64,000 nt of DNA from Bacillota bacterium (GCA_023388055.1 JAEWGW010000031.1:1-64000), one strand, 5' to 3'. Counted from the first letter of the stretch, positions 43,385 to 53,234 are shown. The notes: generated by a model from the sequence alone, not told the origin. Translations and numbers: made by a program.

Positions 43385-45188
43385 AGAATAGCTGCGGAAG
43401 CTTCAGGGTCACCGTTGTCCCTTGACCGCTCCGGCTTTCGATGGTGATGCCATACTGTTCACCGAATAATAGCTTCAGCCTGTTGTGGATATTGGACAAC
43501 CCGATGCTTTTCCCGGGTTGTCCATTTTGTGCAGGCTCGGCATTCTCCATGTTCAGCTTCGCCTGGAGGGCAGCCAGCTCTCCCGGCTCCATTCCCTTCC
43601 CGGTATCTGTAATCCGGAAGCATACATCCCCATGCGCGTCCACATTGCCGCTAACCCGGAGCTGCCCGCCGGCATCCATCCGCTCCAGCCCGTGATACAC
43701 GGAATTTTCCACAATGGGCTGCAGAATCATCTTGGGGGTTCTCAACTCCAGCAGCGCCTCATCCACATGGATGTCCATATCAAACTTATTTTCGTACCGG
43801 ATGGAGATAATATTCATATATGCCTGAATACATTCCAACTCCTCCCTAATCCGCACAAGCTCGTCTTTTCTGATGCTGTACCGAAAGATTTTGGACATGC
43901 AGGAGGTAATCTGCGCGATTTCCCGGCTTCCGTATTCCAGCCCGATGCTGCTGATACAATTGAGGGTGTTATATAAAAAGTGGGGGTTAATCTGGCTTTG
44001 CAGGGCAGAAAATTCCGCCTGCTTCTGACTCAGCTCTGACTCATACAACCTGGCCTGGGTGCTGACCATATCCCTCGCCATATCCTCCATTTCATCCATT
44101 ACCCGGTTAATGTCACAGGCCAATAAACCCACCTCATTGGTAGAACGCACCTTAATACGGAAGCCCATGTCCCGCCTGCCCACCTTCTTCATATCCATTA
44201 CAAGTCCCATCACCGGACGCATCAGATTGCTCATAAAAAAACTGCCCATCACAATCAGGCTGAGAATAATTCCGATTCCCACTATGATACTGGCCTTACG
44301 CATGGGATTCATATCCGTGGTCAACTCATGCACCGGAATCATGCTCACGATCCGCCATCCCTCCGCCTGCTCCAGCCTCATCACCTGAACCAGGATATCC
44401 TCTCCGTCAATGGTGGTTTTTACACCATCCACAAGGGTATCCTTGTCCATGGCCAGTACATCCCGAAACAGTGTTGTCCGGGCATTGGTATTGGTGGAAG
44501 CAATGATCTCATCCCGGTTATTCAGAATATACAGAGTGGAATTGGGCGTCAATTCCGTATTCTCCACCAGCCCCCGCATCTTCTCCATATTGACCATGAC
44601 CGTACAGTAGCCTGTGATCTGGGAGAAATGAATTCCCCCGATCGCCTCTACAATCGGTGCTATATAAAAGAACTGCTCCGTTCCTGTCCGGTCGTTGTTA
44701 AGAATCGTGGTGAACATGCCTTTATTCCGCAGCGCAGGATTTTCCTTATAGATGCGGATAAAAGACTCATAATCGTTCAGGAAAAAGATATCGCCGGAGG
44801 CGGATTCGAGACTGTGCAGCCGCCTTCCCCGGATGTCATTAATGACAATTCCGTTTACGTACGAATTAAAGGACCTCATATATTCCATGAGATCCAGTGC
44901 ATACGGACCGCTATCAAAAGACCGTTTGTAATCATCGTCCACGACAGTAAATTCCTGAATCAGCTTGCTGTTGACGGCAATGCTAGTGCTGACCCGGATA
45001 TCATTAAATACCCCGTCGATCTTGCGGCGCGTCTGCTCCATCATCTGATTGCCATAATTGGCCGCCCGCTTCTGGGTCAAATTCGAAAAGCTGTAAAAGA
45101 AATAAAGCTCCATCACAGTGAAGATGACAATGGAGAACAAAAAAATAAGCCATATCTGATGCTTTAATTTCAGCCGGCTGATCCTCAT
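43374..45188 (-). CDS. YesM-type sensor histidine kinase
   Basis: About 604 residues. One N-terminal membrane helix (IWLIFLFSIVIFTVMELYF), an extracellular Cache-like sensor (about 40-285), a second helix near 290-312, HAMP near 315-365, then the His_kinase domain with INPHFLYNTLNCISS near 400 holding the phospho-accepting His and an ATPase domain with GKSIGLSNIHNRLKLLFG near 565. It senses an extracellular sugar signal and phosphorylates the response regulator encoded 16 bases upstream. Such pairs usually control the adjacent lplA-type transporter. GGAGTGG precedes ATG 45188. Confidence 0.9.
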   Translation of the reverse strand: MRISRLKLKHQIWLIFLFSIVIFTVMELYFFYSFSNLTQKRAANYGNQMMEQTRRKIDGVFNDIRVSTSIAVNSKLIQEFTVVDDDYKRSFDSGPYALDLMEYMRSFNSYVNGIVINDIRGRRLHSLESASGDIFFLNDYESFIRIYKENPALRNKGMFTTILNNDRTGTEQFFYIAPIVEAIGGIHFSQITGYCTVMVNMEKMRGLVENTELTPNSTLYILNNRDEIIASTNTNARTTLFRDVLAMDKDTLVDGVKTTIDGEDILVQVMRLEQAEGWRIVSMIPVHELTTDMNPMRKASIIVGIGIILSLIVMGSFFMSNLMRPVMGLVMDMKKVGRRDMGFRIKVRSTNEVGLLACDINRVMDEMEDMARDMVSTQARLYESELSQKQAEFSALQSQINPHFLYNTLNCISSIGLEYGSREIAQITSCMSKIFRYSIRKDELVRIREELECIQAYMNIISIRYENKFDMDIHVDEALLELRTPKMILQPIVENSVYHGLERMDAGGQLRVSGNVDAHGDVCFRITDTGKGMEPGELAALQAKLNMENAEPAQNGQPGKSIGLSNIHNRLKLLFGEQYGITIESRSGQGTTVTLKLPQLFSTP

Positions 45189-45204
45189 GCGCACCACTCC
45201 GTTT

Positions 45205-46665
45205 CTAGAGCGTGTTGGCAATCCCGCTTTTTCTGAATTTGGTGGGCGTCATCCCGCAATGCTTTTTGAACACCTTATTGAAATAATAATAATCCACATA
45301 TCCGGCCTCAATGGCCACCTCCTCGATGGTCATGTCGGTTTGCTTCAATAGCTCACGAGCCTTGCGGATCCGCAGCTCCGACACGTATTCGGAGAAGGTT
45401 CTGCCCAGATTCTTCTTGAATAATTGACAACAGTACACCTGATTAATATAGAATTGGGCGGACAAGTCTTTCAAATACAGCTTCTGGTCGAAATGGCCGT
45501 CGATATACGCCACCATCTGGTTGAAGCAGGATTGGATATCCCCCTCCTGCAAGGAGCGGCTGTTCCCCTGCCGGATGGAGGCGAGAACGTCATGCAAAAA
45601 GCTGCACATGGATTCAAAGTGCTCGAAACGCTCCTGCAGCTCGGTGAAATTCAGGAATTCCAGCTCCATATCCTTCAATTCCTCGGAATAGGCATTGATC
45701 AGGATCCCCACCGCCTGATTCCACAGATACACCACCTCGCCCATCCCCAGGCGCTGCTCCCGGAAATAGGCCTGCACCCCGTGTATATACACCTGCAGAT
45801 CCTCAAATGAATTGCCCTGGATGATCCGGTTCATCTCCACGATATACGGCTTCACCAGATGCAGCTTGGGCTCGTAAGGAACCACGCCCGCCGTATCCTC
45901 CAAAAACACCCGGGAGGCGGACAGGTCCGCTTCCTTAATCAGCTTGCCCATATGCTTCAGCTCGCTGGAAATGCTGCTGATGCCCACCACATGGATGCCT
46001 GTTTCCTGAAGCGGGAAATCCCCCCACTGCTCCTCCAGGCAGGCCTTATCCTCCGCCATCCGGACCATCAGCATTTTCCGGGCGCCGGCTTCCACCTCCA
46101 ACGAGGCGACGGACAAACCGCCCGGCAGCAGCAGTCTGGGAACATCCTGTAATTCCCCGCGGAAATATACGGCCAACACCTGGTAATGCCGTCCGGCCGT
46201 GCCTGTTCTGTGCGGCAGGAGACGGCTTATATCCTCCTCATCCCCGGAGGTCAGCGCATCCAGCAGGAGGTGGTTGCGCGCCGCCCGCTTGCGGGAGAAA
46301 TGCACGGATAATTTCGCAATAAACGGATCTGTCATATCCAGATCCAACGGCTTCAGGAAATAGTCCAGCGCACCGTGACGCAGTGCCTCCTGGGCGTATT
46401 CAAACTCCGCATAGCCGCTCACGATCACAAACTCCGTGCCCAGCCCCAGTGTTTTGGCCTTCTTCATCAGCTCCAGCCCGGAGATGTCCGGCATCCGGAT
46501 ATCCGTAAATACCAGATCGGGCTCCGCCGTTTGGATAGCATCCCATGCCTTGTAAGCGCTTGTAAATTGGCCGGCAATTTCAAACCCGTATTTTCCCCAA
46601 TCAAATGCGCTGCGGATTCCTCTAATGGCCCACGCTTCATCATCCACTATCATTACCTTGTACAA
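45205..46665 (-). CDS. YesN-type response regulator with AraC DNA-binding domain
   Basis: 486 residues. The receiver domain has DDEAWAIRG at 8-16, the phospho-accepting Asp in VFTDIRMPD near 55, and Lys in FLKPLDLD near 103. A long linker of about 280 residues follows, then two AraC helix-turn-helix motifs (LYLKDLSAQFYINQVYCCQL near 400, EEVAIEAGYVDYYYFNKVFK near 450). It starts at TTG 46665 behind GGGAGGGGGG; the frame upstream lacks a site. It forms a two-gene unit with the kinase and is transcribed after the transporter operon. Confidence 0.9.
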   Translation of the reverse strand: MYKVMIVDDEAWAIRGIRSAFDWGKYGFEIAGQFTSAYKAWDAIQTAEPDLVFTDIRMPDISGLELMKKAKTLGLGTEFVIVSGYAEFEYAQEALRHGALDYFLKPLDLDMTDPFIAKLSVHFSRKRAARNHLLLDALTSGDEEDISRLLPHRTGTAGRHYQVLAVYFRGELQDVPRLLLPGGLSVASLEVEAGARKMLMVRMAEDKACLEEQWGDFPLQETGIHVVGISSISSELKHMGKLIKEADLSASRVFLEDTAGVVPYEPKLHLVKPYIVEMNRIIQGNSFEDLQVYIHGVQAYFREQRLGMGEVVYLWNQAVGILINAYSEELKDMELEFLNFTELQERFEHFESMCSFLHDVLASIRQGNSRSLQEGDIQSCFNQMVAYIDGHFDQKLYLKDLSAQFYINQVYCCQLFKKNLGRTFSEYVSELRIRKARELLKQTDMTIEEVAIEAGYVDYYYFNKVFKKHCGMTPTKFRKSGIANTL

Positions 46666-46737
46666 GGGTATCCCCCCTCCCGCATGGATTCCTCCGAATA
46701 ATAGCAAAACCTGCCATCCCCGTCAACGGATAGGCAA

Positions 46738-46782
46738 ATACGGATAAACCACGTTAGAAACCAAACGTTGGTTTATCCGTAT
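46738..46782 (-). terminator. Long inverted repeat between the transporter operon and the YesN gene
   Basis: ATACGGATAAACCA (46738-46751) and TGGTTTATCCGTAT (46769-46782) pair perfectly over 14 bp, with an inner GTT/AAC. It follows the solute-binding protein gene by 8 bases and probably ends or stabilises that transcript, although the T run is poor (TATTTG). Confidence 0.6.
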
Positions 46783-46790
46783 ACGTCACA

Positions 46791-48401
46791 TTACTTCTTG
46801 CCCTTCACTTCTCTATAGTTCTTGATGTTCTCTTCTTGCACGGCCTTGCCGCCGGCATCCATATATTCCTTCACCAGCTTATCATACAAACCATCGAATT
46901 CTGCCGGTTTGGCTACCACCAGCCGGTCAATCATTTGTTTGTTCATGTCTCCCAGGGTTTTGCCGTATTTCACATCAGAATCATTGGGAATGCCGTAGTA
47001 GAAGCCCGTATATCCGTCGGTAATATTGATTTTGTAGGAGTCTACGGCAAATTTCTCATAGCTTTGATCGCCCGTTGCCAGAGTGGAGGCATACGTTTTG
47101 ACATTCTTCTCGGTGTCGCCCAGTTCGGCGCCGTTAACAATCAGGGTATAATCCAGGTTCAAATTGCTCATTTGCATATTTTCGCCGGTTTGAGCAATGC
47201 CTTGGGGTATACCGTTGACCATCTTATGGTTCACACCCTCCTGGCCGAACTGCAGGAAGAACAGCACCTCGGGATTGGCCATCCAGTTCAGATATTTCAT
47301 GGCCAAATCGGCATTTTTGCTGCTTTTGGGAATGAAGGAGAATAGTCCGTTTTCATTGTACATTTCCTTCAGATACTTGCCTTCGTTGTTTTTGAAGGCA
47401 TCTATTGGAACAAATCTGGCGTCCGGAGCATTTTGCTTCAGCGGTTCACGGATCCTCTGCCCCAGTGGATAATCCCAGTTGGCTGCGTAGAAGCCGACCT
47501 TGCCGTTGGTTACATCGGCATCAGCCTGTTTGACTGTTTTATCCAGGGGAAAGTCCGGGCTGATCAGCTTTTCATTATACAGCTTATTCAACCATTTAAA
47601 GGCATCCTTATGGCCGGGCTTCAGCCAGTTGGGCGTGGTGACGAACTCCTCCTCCGACATGGGACCCCAGAAGGATTGGACCAGGTTGCCGAAGCCATAG
47701 TTCATCCCTGCCGCCGCTGTCGCCCACGGAATGACACCGTTTACATTTCCGGGATTCTTGTCGCGGAAGGCAATCAGTGTTGCATGCAGCTCATCCCGGT
47801 TTGTGGGAACCGGCATGCCCAGCTTATCCAGCCAATCCTGGCGGATAAACATGCCGCCCCAGGCAATCAGGGTACGTTTGGCCGGAATCGATACTTGTTT
47901 GCCCTGATATTTCCCGTAGGTAAGCACCTTGTCGCCCAAGTAGGCTTTCAGCTGTTTGCCGTGTTTCTCCATCAGTTCATCCAGCGTATAAAGGCCGTTG
48001 CTCTTGGCGAAGCGGGTTACGGTTGTTCCATCGTAGGTGAAGGAAATATCGGGCGCTTCGTTGGCGGCCATCAGCACATTCAGCTTGTCGACCTCCTGGG
48101 AACGGGGGACGGATACATATTTGACAATGGCATTATTAGGCTTGCCGAATTTCTCATTCACATACTTGGTCCAGGTGTTATTGTTCAAGTCCGGCTGTCC
48201 CTGTACCCCTCTGTCGAATACCTCTACTGTCAAGGTGACAGGAGGTCCGGATGGCGCTGCGGAGGCCACCGCTGATGCTGCCGGGGATGCTGTGTCCCCG
48301 CTTTTGTTGTCATCGCTGCCGCAGCCTGCCGCCACACCGGCCAGAAGCGCCGTACTGAACAGAATTGCCGTTGCTTTTTTTACGCCTGTATTCACCTTCA
48401 A
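46791..48401 (-). CDS. Lipoprotein sugar-binding protein of an LplA-type ABC transporter
   Basis: About 536 residues. The lipoprotein signal ends at LLAGVAAGC, where Cys is the lipidation site, followed by an Ala/Ser-rich linker (SPAASAVASAAPSG). The body is a large solute-binding fold with APDISFTYDG near 120 and GKVGFYAANWDYPLG near 305. LplA-type proteins bind complex oligosaccharides. I place the start at TTG 48401 (GGAGAGGG upstream); a GTG six bases later is the alternative. Third gene of the transporter operon, 127 bases after the second permease. Confidence 0.9.
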   Translation of the reverse strand: MKVNTGVKKATAILFSTALLAGVAAGCGSDDNKSGDTASPAASAVASAAPSGPPVTLTVEVFDRGVQGQPDLNNNTWTKYVNEKFGKPNNAIVKYVSVPRSQEVDKLNVLMAANEAPDISFTYDGTTVTRFAKSNGLYTLDELMEKHGKQLKAYLGDKVLTYGKYQGKQVSIPAKRTLIAWGGMFIRQDWLDKLGMPVPTNRDELHATLIAFRDKNPGNVNGVIPWATAAAGMNYGFGNLVQSFWGPMSEEEFVTTPNWLKPGHKDAFKWLNKLYNEKLISPDFPLDKTVKQADADVTNGKVGFYAANWDYPLGQRIREPLKQNAPDARFVPIDAFKNNEGKYLKEMYNENGLFSFIPKSSKNADLAMKYLNWMANPEVLFFLQFGQEGVNHKMVNGIPQGIAQTGENMQMSNLNLDYTLIVNGAELGDTEKNVKTYASTLATGDQSYEKFAVDSYKINITDGYTGFYYGIPNDSDVKYGKTLGDMNKQMIDRLVVAKPAEFDGLYDKLVKEYMDAGGKAVQEENIKNYREVKGKK

Positions 48402-48528
48402 CCACCCTCTCCTATTGCTTGTATGGTCATAAACACCGTACAGCCCTTGCCTTGCACCATTCCCAACTCTACAATCCGCCGTTCCGGGAATCACCCCCTT
48501 GTTTCGAATCTGCAGAACCCTTCTCCCA

Positions 48529-49425
48529 CTAGCCCTTAATCGCTCCGGTCATTACTCCGTCTACGAAATACTTCTGCAGCTTGGGATAAATCAGCAGGAT
48601 CGGAATCGTGGTGAACATAACACTGGCGGCCTTCAACGACTCAGGCACAATGAAGGTACCCAAGGAGCCTTCGCCCCCTTGTTGGCTGTCCAGCTGCTGA
48701 TTGGCGGAAATAATCTGATACAGCTTCATCTGCATGGGATACAGATTCTTCTTGGTGATGTAGAACAGGGCATCCTGGAAGCCGTTCCATCTGTCTACCG
48801 CATAGAAAAGGCTAAGGGTGGCAATGGAGGGCAGCGAAAGCGGAAGCACAATTTTGAGGAGAATACCCAGATCGGAGCAGCCGTCAATAGCCGCTGATTC
48901 CTCCAGGCTCTCCGGGAGATTGGTGAAGAAGGTTTTCAGAATGATCATGTTGAACACGCTCATGGCTCCCGGCAGCACCAGGCTCCACACCGTATTCATC
49001 AAACCCAGGTTTTTGACCAGAATATAGGAGGGAATCAGGCCGCCGCTGAAATACATGGTGAACACCAGTGCCGTCAACAAAAAGTTTCTTCCCATTAGCC
49101 TTTTCTTCGTCAGCGGATAAGCCGCACAGATGGTGAGGAACATACACACTACCGTGTAGATTACCGTAAGCACAATACTGTAGCCCAGGGTGTACAGCAT
49201 ATCCACATCCGTCAGGATCGTTTTATAGGTTTCGGCAGTGAAGTTAACCGGCCATAAACCTACCTTCTGGGCAATAATCGCTTCGTTGGAGCTGAAGGAA
49301 AGCGCTATCATGTACAGAAAAGGAACAATACATGTGATGGACAAGGCCACAATAAAGATCATAATCGCTATATCCGCTAGTTTCATTTTTTTCTGGTTCC
49401 CTGTTGTTTTCACCATACTCACCAT
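48529..49425 (-). CDS. ABC sugar transporter permease (YtcP/LplC type)
   Basis: 298 residues with six membrane helices. The EAA loop reads LPESLEESAAIDGCSDLGIL near 180-199, the contact site for the ATPase. No ATPase gene is present nearby, as is usual for this transporter class, which borrows a shared MsmX-type ATPase. GGGGAGGATGG precedes ATG 49425, which overlaps the stop of the first permease by 7 bases, so the two are coupled. Confidence 0.92.
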   Translation of the reverse strand: MVSMVKTTGNQKKMKLADIAIMIFIVALSITCIVPFLYMIALSFSSNEAIIAQKVGLWPVNFTAETYKTILTDVDMLYTLGYSIVLTVIYTVVCMFLTICAAYPLTKKRLMGRNFLLTALVFTMYFSGGLIPSYILVKNLGLMNTVWSLVLPGAMSVFNMIILKTFFTNLPESLEESAAIDGCSDLGILLKIVLPLSLPSIATLSLFYAVDRWNGFQDALFYITKKNLYPMQMKLYQIISANQQLDSQQGGEGSLGTFIVPESLKAASVMFTTIPILLIYPKLQKYFVDGVMTGAIKG

Positions 49426-50369
49426 ATCCCATCCTCCCCTAATTTTTCGGCAATGAAGTTGGCGGAGACCAGAAGAATCAACCCGACCACCGATTGGAAC
49501 AGCCCTACTGCCGTTGCTTGAGAGAAGTCGCCCGAGCTGATCCCTACCCGGTACACGAAGGTACTGATAACATCGGCGTATTCGCTGACCATGGAATTCC
49601 CCATGACGAATGGACGGTCGAAGCCGATGGAGACCATTCTGCCGATTTGGAGAATCAGGAGAATATTGATGGTCGGTTTGATGCCCGGCAGGGTAATATG
49701 CCACATTTTGCGGAGACGGCTACAGCCGTCAATATCGGAGGCCTCATACAATTCCTTGTTGATGCCGGTAATCGCTGCCAGATAGATAATCGTCCCCCAG
49801 CCGATGTTCTGCCATACCCCCACGGTGATGTAGGTCATCAGCCAGGGCACCTTCTGTGACAGAAACTCGATCTTCTGGAAGCCGATACCCGCCAGGAAAT
49901 TGTTCACCATGCCGCTGTTGGAGAACATCAGATACACCATACCGCCAATGATGACCCAGGACAAGAAGTGGGGCAGATACAGCACTGTCTGAGTCATTTT
50001 CTTGAACTTCTCCTGCCGAATTTCATTCAGCAGCACTGCAAGCAGAATCGGGGCCGGGAATCCTGCAATCAAGTCCAGCACATTCAGAACCAGTGTATTC
50101 TTCAATGCACGGTAGAAGCTGTCCTGGGAGAATATAAAGCGGAATACATCCAGCCCAACCCATTCACTTCCCCGGATCCCTTCAAAAATATTGTAATCCT
50201 GGAAAGCCATAACTAATCCATAGATAGGCGCATACTTGAAGATGGCGATGTACGCAATGGGCAGGAGAAGAAGCGCGTACAACAGGGCGTCTCTTTTGAG
50301 ATTGTGCAGAAATTTATTTTTCCTTTTTACTGCGGCGTATTCCGGGGAGCTGTCTAAAACCGCTTTCAT
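49419..50369 (-). CDS. ABC sugar transporter permease (LplB type)
   Basis: 316 residues with six membrane helices and an EAA loop NKELYEASDIDGCSRLRKMW near 207-226. The start is one of two ATGs at 50378 or 50369; the GGAGGG site touches the first and fits the second better. The gene heads the permease-permease-binding-protein operon and lies just downstream of the AraC regulator gene, behind the promoter and tandem operator at 50414-50477. Confidence 0.9.
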   Translation of the reverse strand: MKAVLDSSPEYAAVKRKNKFLHNLKRDALLYALLLLPIAYIAIFKYAPIYGLVMAFQDYNIFEGIRGSEWVGLDVFRFIFSQDSFYRALKNTLVLNVLDLIAGFPAPILLAVLLNEIRQEKFKKMTQTVLYLPHFLSWVIIGGMVYLMFSNSGMVNNFLAGIGFQKIEFLSQKVPWLMTYITVGVWQNIGWGTIIYLAAITGINKELYEASDIDGCSRLRKMWHITLPGIKPTINILLILQIGRMVSIGFDRPFVMGNSMVSEYADVISTFVYRVGISSGDFSQATAVGLFQSVVGLILLVSANFIAEKLGEDGIW

Positions 50370-50413
50370 TTTCCTCATCCCTCCGTCTATTGTAAGGAGC
50401 TCTCATGTGTTTT

Positions 50414-50477
50414 ATTATAGCCGCCGGAGGAAGCAAGAAAAATGTACTCCCTTAAATCAATTTTGTACTCTCTTAAA
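50414..50477 (-). promoter_or_regulatory. Promoter with a tandem AraC-type operator before the transporter operon
   Basis: Minus strand: TATAAT (50419-50414), 17-bp spacer, poor -35 TTTTTC (50442-50437). Directly upstream lie two direct repeats, read on the plus strand as TGTACTCCCTTAAA (50443-50456) and TGTACTCTCTTAAA (50464-50477): 13 of 14 bases identical and 21 bp, or two helical turns, apart. A weak -35 with an adjoining tandem site is the arrangement for AraC-type activation. The distal repeat overlaps the stop codon of the AraC gene. Confidence 0.7.
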
Positions 50478-51333
50478 AAAGGTGGTTTTTCCTGAACTCC
50501 TTGGGGGAGCATTGATTATGCTTGTAAAAAATCTTATAGAAATTGGTCATATTCGGTATGCCTACCAGACAGGCCGCTTCCAGCACAGAGATATCCCGGG
50601 TCAATAAGAGCAGCTCCGCATTGGCAATTTTCAGGGAGTTGACATATTCGACGAACGTCTTGCCCATGAACTTCTTGAAATATTTGCCGAAATAATAATA
50701 ATCCAGATTCATCATTCTCGCCGCTGTTCTCATGTCCACCCGGCTGCCGATATTCTGGTCGATGTAGTCCAGCACCGGGACCAGCTTGGCCAGCTCCTTC
50801 GCCGGCTGGGCGTCCATCAGGGAGCTGTTGTCGTTGCGCAGAAGGGCCAATATAATTCTGTAGAGCAGGCTGTGGATGGCGATTTCGTGACCCTTTTGTT
50901 TAAGGGTGAATTCCGTGGCAATCTCGCAGATGCAGGAGAATATCTGCCGTTTGACCTCCGGAAGCTCCGTAAAAATGGTGTTCAATTGACTGTACAAACG
51001 CCCTGCCTCCGTGAAATGCTTCATGTACGGGATCATATCCTGGCCGAGAAACTTGAATATATCGAACTGCAGCACAATATACTCCATCTCCCCCGCTTCC
51101 TTAAAGGAATGATGGGGCTCGAAGGAGCCGATAATCGCCACATCCCCTGCGGACAGCCGGAACACCTTGTCCTTGGTGTACATGCTGAACTCCCCCTGGA
51201 CAACGGCAATCAGCTCCAACTCGTTATGGTAATGCCACTTGCCCACAACCCGCTCATTCCGGAATTGATGCAAAACCCGGACAGGCTGCAGGGGATTCTC
51301 ATAAATAATCCGTTCGCTCATGTGATTGGCCAT
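50473..51333 (-). CDS. AraC-family transcriptional regulator
   Basis: 286 residues: an N-terminal cupin (VVGKWHYHNELELIAVVQGE near 28-47, AIIGSFEPHHSF near 66) and two C-terminal helix-turn-helix motifs (RTAARMMNLDYYYFGKYFKK near 203, EAACLVGIPNMTNFYKIFYK near 253). It lies between the GH127-like gene and the transporter operon and probably activates the latter through the tandem repeats at its own 3' end. GGGAGAAGCAC precedes ATG 51333. A TATAAT is present on the minus strand at 51383-51378. Confidence 0.88.
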   Translation of the reverse strand: MANHMSERIIYENPLQPVRVLHQFRNERVVGKWHYHNELELIAVVQGEFSMYTKDKVFRLSAGDVAIIGSFEPHHSFKEAGEMEYIVLQFDIFKFLGQDMIPYMKHFTEAGRLYSQLNTIFTELPEVKRQIFSCICEIATEFTLKQKGHEIAIHSLLYRIILALLRNDNSSLMDAQPAKELAKLVPVLDYIDQNIGSRVDMRTAARMMNLDYYYFGKYFKKFMGKTFVEYVNSLKIANAELLLLTRDISVLEAACLVGIPNMTNFYKIFYKHNQCSPKEFRKNHLF

Positions 51334-51400
51334 GTGCTTCTCCCGCCATTTCATCGGTTGAGTTTAACTCCGCTTCTATTATAACAGCGAAAGGCTTCCG

Positions 51401-53110
51401 TTATTTCTTTTGCGCCTGCTGGGTCGGTCCATAATTGGCCGCGCCGGAGAACTGGACATCCTCCGCGGACGGAACGTACTTCGGAATACGCAGATCCCGC
51501 TGATACAGCCGGAGATGCTCTCCGCGCGGGAGGATATCGATTACGTCGCAGCCTCTCCAGGATACCGCATAATCCTCCCCGCGCACATTCTCCTTCACCA
51601 CTACGGTATCCAACGGATGCTCCAGCTCCACAGCATCCCCCGGACTAACGCTGCGGAATACGGCCAGATGGCCCTCCCTTGCAAATGTACAGGCTTTTCC
51701 GTTGATTCTTCCATGCAGCTCCGGGCCCATCCAGTCATACACCCGGATAGCAACATCACATGGCCGCTTGGGTGTAACGGTTATACGACCTGCTTCGGGA
51801 TAATCCATCTGCACGGTGGCTTCCTTCGTGTCCTTGTCCAAAGGAATATGAACGTACACCGTCCCCTCCTGGAATTCCACGGAGCGGTTCCAGACAATCT
51901 CCAAAGCAACCGGCGCCATACCCACGCAGCAGCCGGCAATGGAGCGGAACTTGGACAGCGAGATGGAATTCACCAAGGAGCCTCCCGTGAAACCCCCGAT
52001 CATCCTTTTGTCAATATCCCGGTAGGTCAGCCCGTCGCTGTCGGGCAGGGTATTGTCCGTCACCACATAGGAGGATACCTTCACCTGGTTTTCCACCAGC
52101 TGGTTGCGGGCGAACAGAACCATATCCGTCCAATATTCCTCATATCCCGCAAGAATCAGCTCATTGGCACATTCGATCATATCCTTGATGCAGCAGGTTT
52201 CGCAGTGCTCCTCGTGATGGGGATGCCACTGGGCATATTCGGGCACCCAGCCGAAGGAGGAGGACAAGGAGCGGATATAATCATAGATGCCTTTGCCTGC
52301 CGTAATATAACGGGGGTTGCCGGTTATCCGGCCCAGCCGGACCAGCCCTGACGCCACCCAGCCTGCCGAATGGACATGGCCGAAGAACTCCATTTTATAG
52401 TTGAAATAACGCGACGGCCCTAACAAGTCATTGGCCAAGCCGATAGCCAAATCAAGCGCAACCTCATCTTGAGCGATTTCGTATCTCCGCACCAGGGAAT
52501 GAAGGATGATGGCATTGCGGATGGCTTGTTCGCCCCGGCCTGTATGCCGGCTCAGATCGAAGCCTCCCTCCTTCAAATACACATCATTGGGAAATTCGTA
52601 GATAGGCTCCTTCTCCTCGAAGTCTCCTGACCAGAAGGTTCTGACCTTCCGTTCGATAACCAGGGTACGCATTCCGCGGACCAGCTCCGAGGCTCTTTTT
52701 TCTGCTTCCGCATCACCGGGATTTTTCTCCACCATCCGGTTTAGCGCAGGCAGAATGTAACCCATCTCATGGAAGGAGCTGTGATTGGTATGGGTCCAAG
52801 GATACGGCTCATGGAAACGCAGCCCATGCTCGCCCCAGGACTTCATCACATGTCTGCGGAAGGATGCTTGGACGGCAGCCCCATCCTCCGTACCCAGCAT
52901 GCTGCGGACGGCGTCGATGGCTTCATACCAGGAGCCGACCAACTCCGCATCATCCACACGGCAGTGGGCCGCTTCGGCAGGTTTTTTGTGAGGTAGAATC
53001 AGCCAATAGGGCAGATTGTCGATTTTCTCATCTACCATGGACGTCAAATAACCCAGCAGCAGCCGGGCGTTGTGAAGCGGTTCGAATTTTTCATAGGTCT
53101 GATTGGACAT
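51401..53110 (-). CDS. GH127-like glycosidase (beta-L-arabinofuranosidase superfamily)
   Basis: 569 residues without signal peptide: an (alpha/alpha)6-barrel-type region to about 420, then beta-sandwich domains. The diagnostic residues of the cysteine glycosidases seem conserved: an E-T-C triplet in HCETCCIKD near 302-304 and a C-C pair in AGCCVGMAP near 393-394, which in GH127 bind zinc and supply the nucleophile. Overall similarity to classical GH127 looks low, so it may belong to a related family. It likely removes arabinofuranosyl or similar side groups from imported oligosaccharides. GGAGG precedes ATG 53110. It lies upstream of the AraC and transporter genes on the same strand. Confidence 0.65.
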   Translation of the reverse strand: MSNQTYEKFEPLHNARLLLGYLTSMVDEKIDNLPYWLILPHKKPAEAAHCRVDDAELVGSWYEAIDAVRSMLGTEDGAAVQASFRRHVMKSWGEHGLRFHEPYPWTHTNHSSFHEMGYILPALNRMVEKNPGDAEAEKRASELVRGMRTLVIERKVRTFWSGDFEEKEPIYEFPNDVYLKEGGFDLSRHTGRGEQAIRNAIILHSLVRRYEIAQDEVALDLAIGLANDLLGPSRYFNYKMEFFGHVHSAGWVASGLVRLGRITGNPRYITAGKGIYDYIRSLSSSFGWVPEYAQWHPHHEEHCETCCIKDMIECANELILAGYEEYWTDMVLFARNQLVENQVKVSSYVVTDNTLPDSDGLTYRDIDKRMIGGFTGGSLVNSISLSKFRSIAGCCVGMAPVALEIVWNRSVEFQEGTVYVHIPLDKDTKEATVQMDYPEAGRITVTPKRPCDVAIRVYDWMGPELHGRINGKACTFAREGHLAVFRSVSPGDAVELEHPLDTVVVKENVRGEDYAVSWRGCDVIDILPRGEHLRLYQRDLRIPKYVPSAEDVQFSGAANYGPTQQAQKK

Positions 53111-53234
53111 TTTCCATACCTCCAGCTGTATCATCGATTTTGTTATCCCCTTAGGGTCCTGTCTCGATCATACCGCTGGCGGCTGATGGAATGAAATCCA
53201 GCTTTTAGTCAGGTTTATACACTTTTTAGTGATT

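Noticed and set aside
47433..48275. A 280-codon plus-strand frame
   Set aside because: It is antisense to the sugar-binding lipoprotein gene and lacks motifs or a ribosome binding site.
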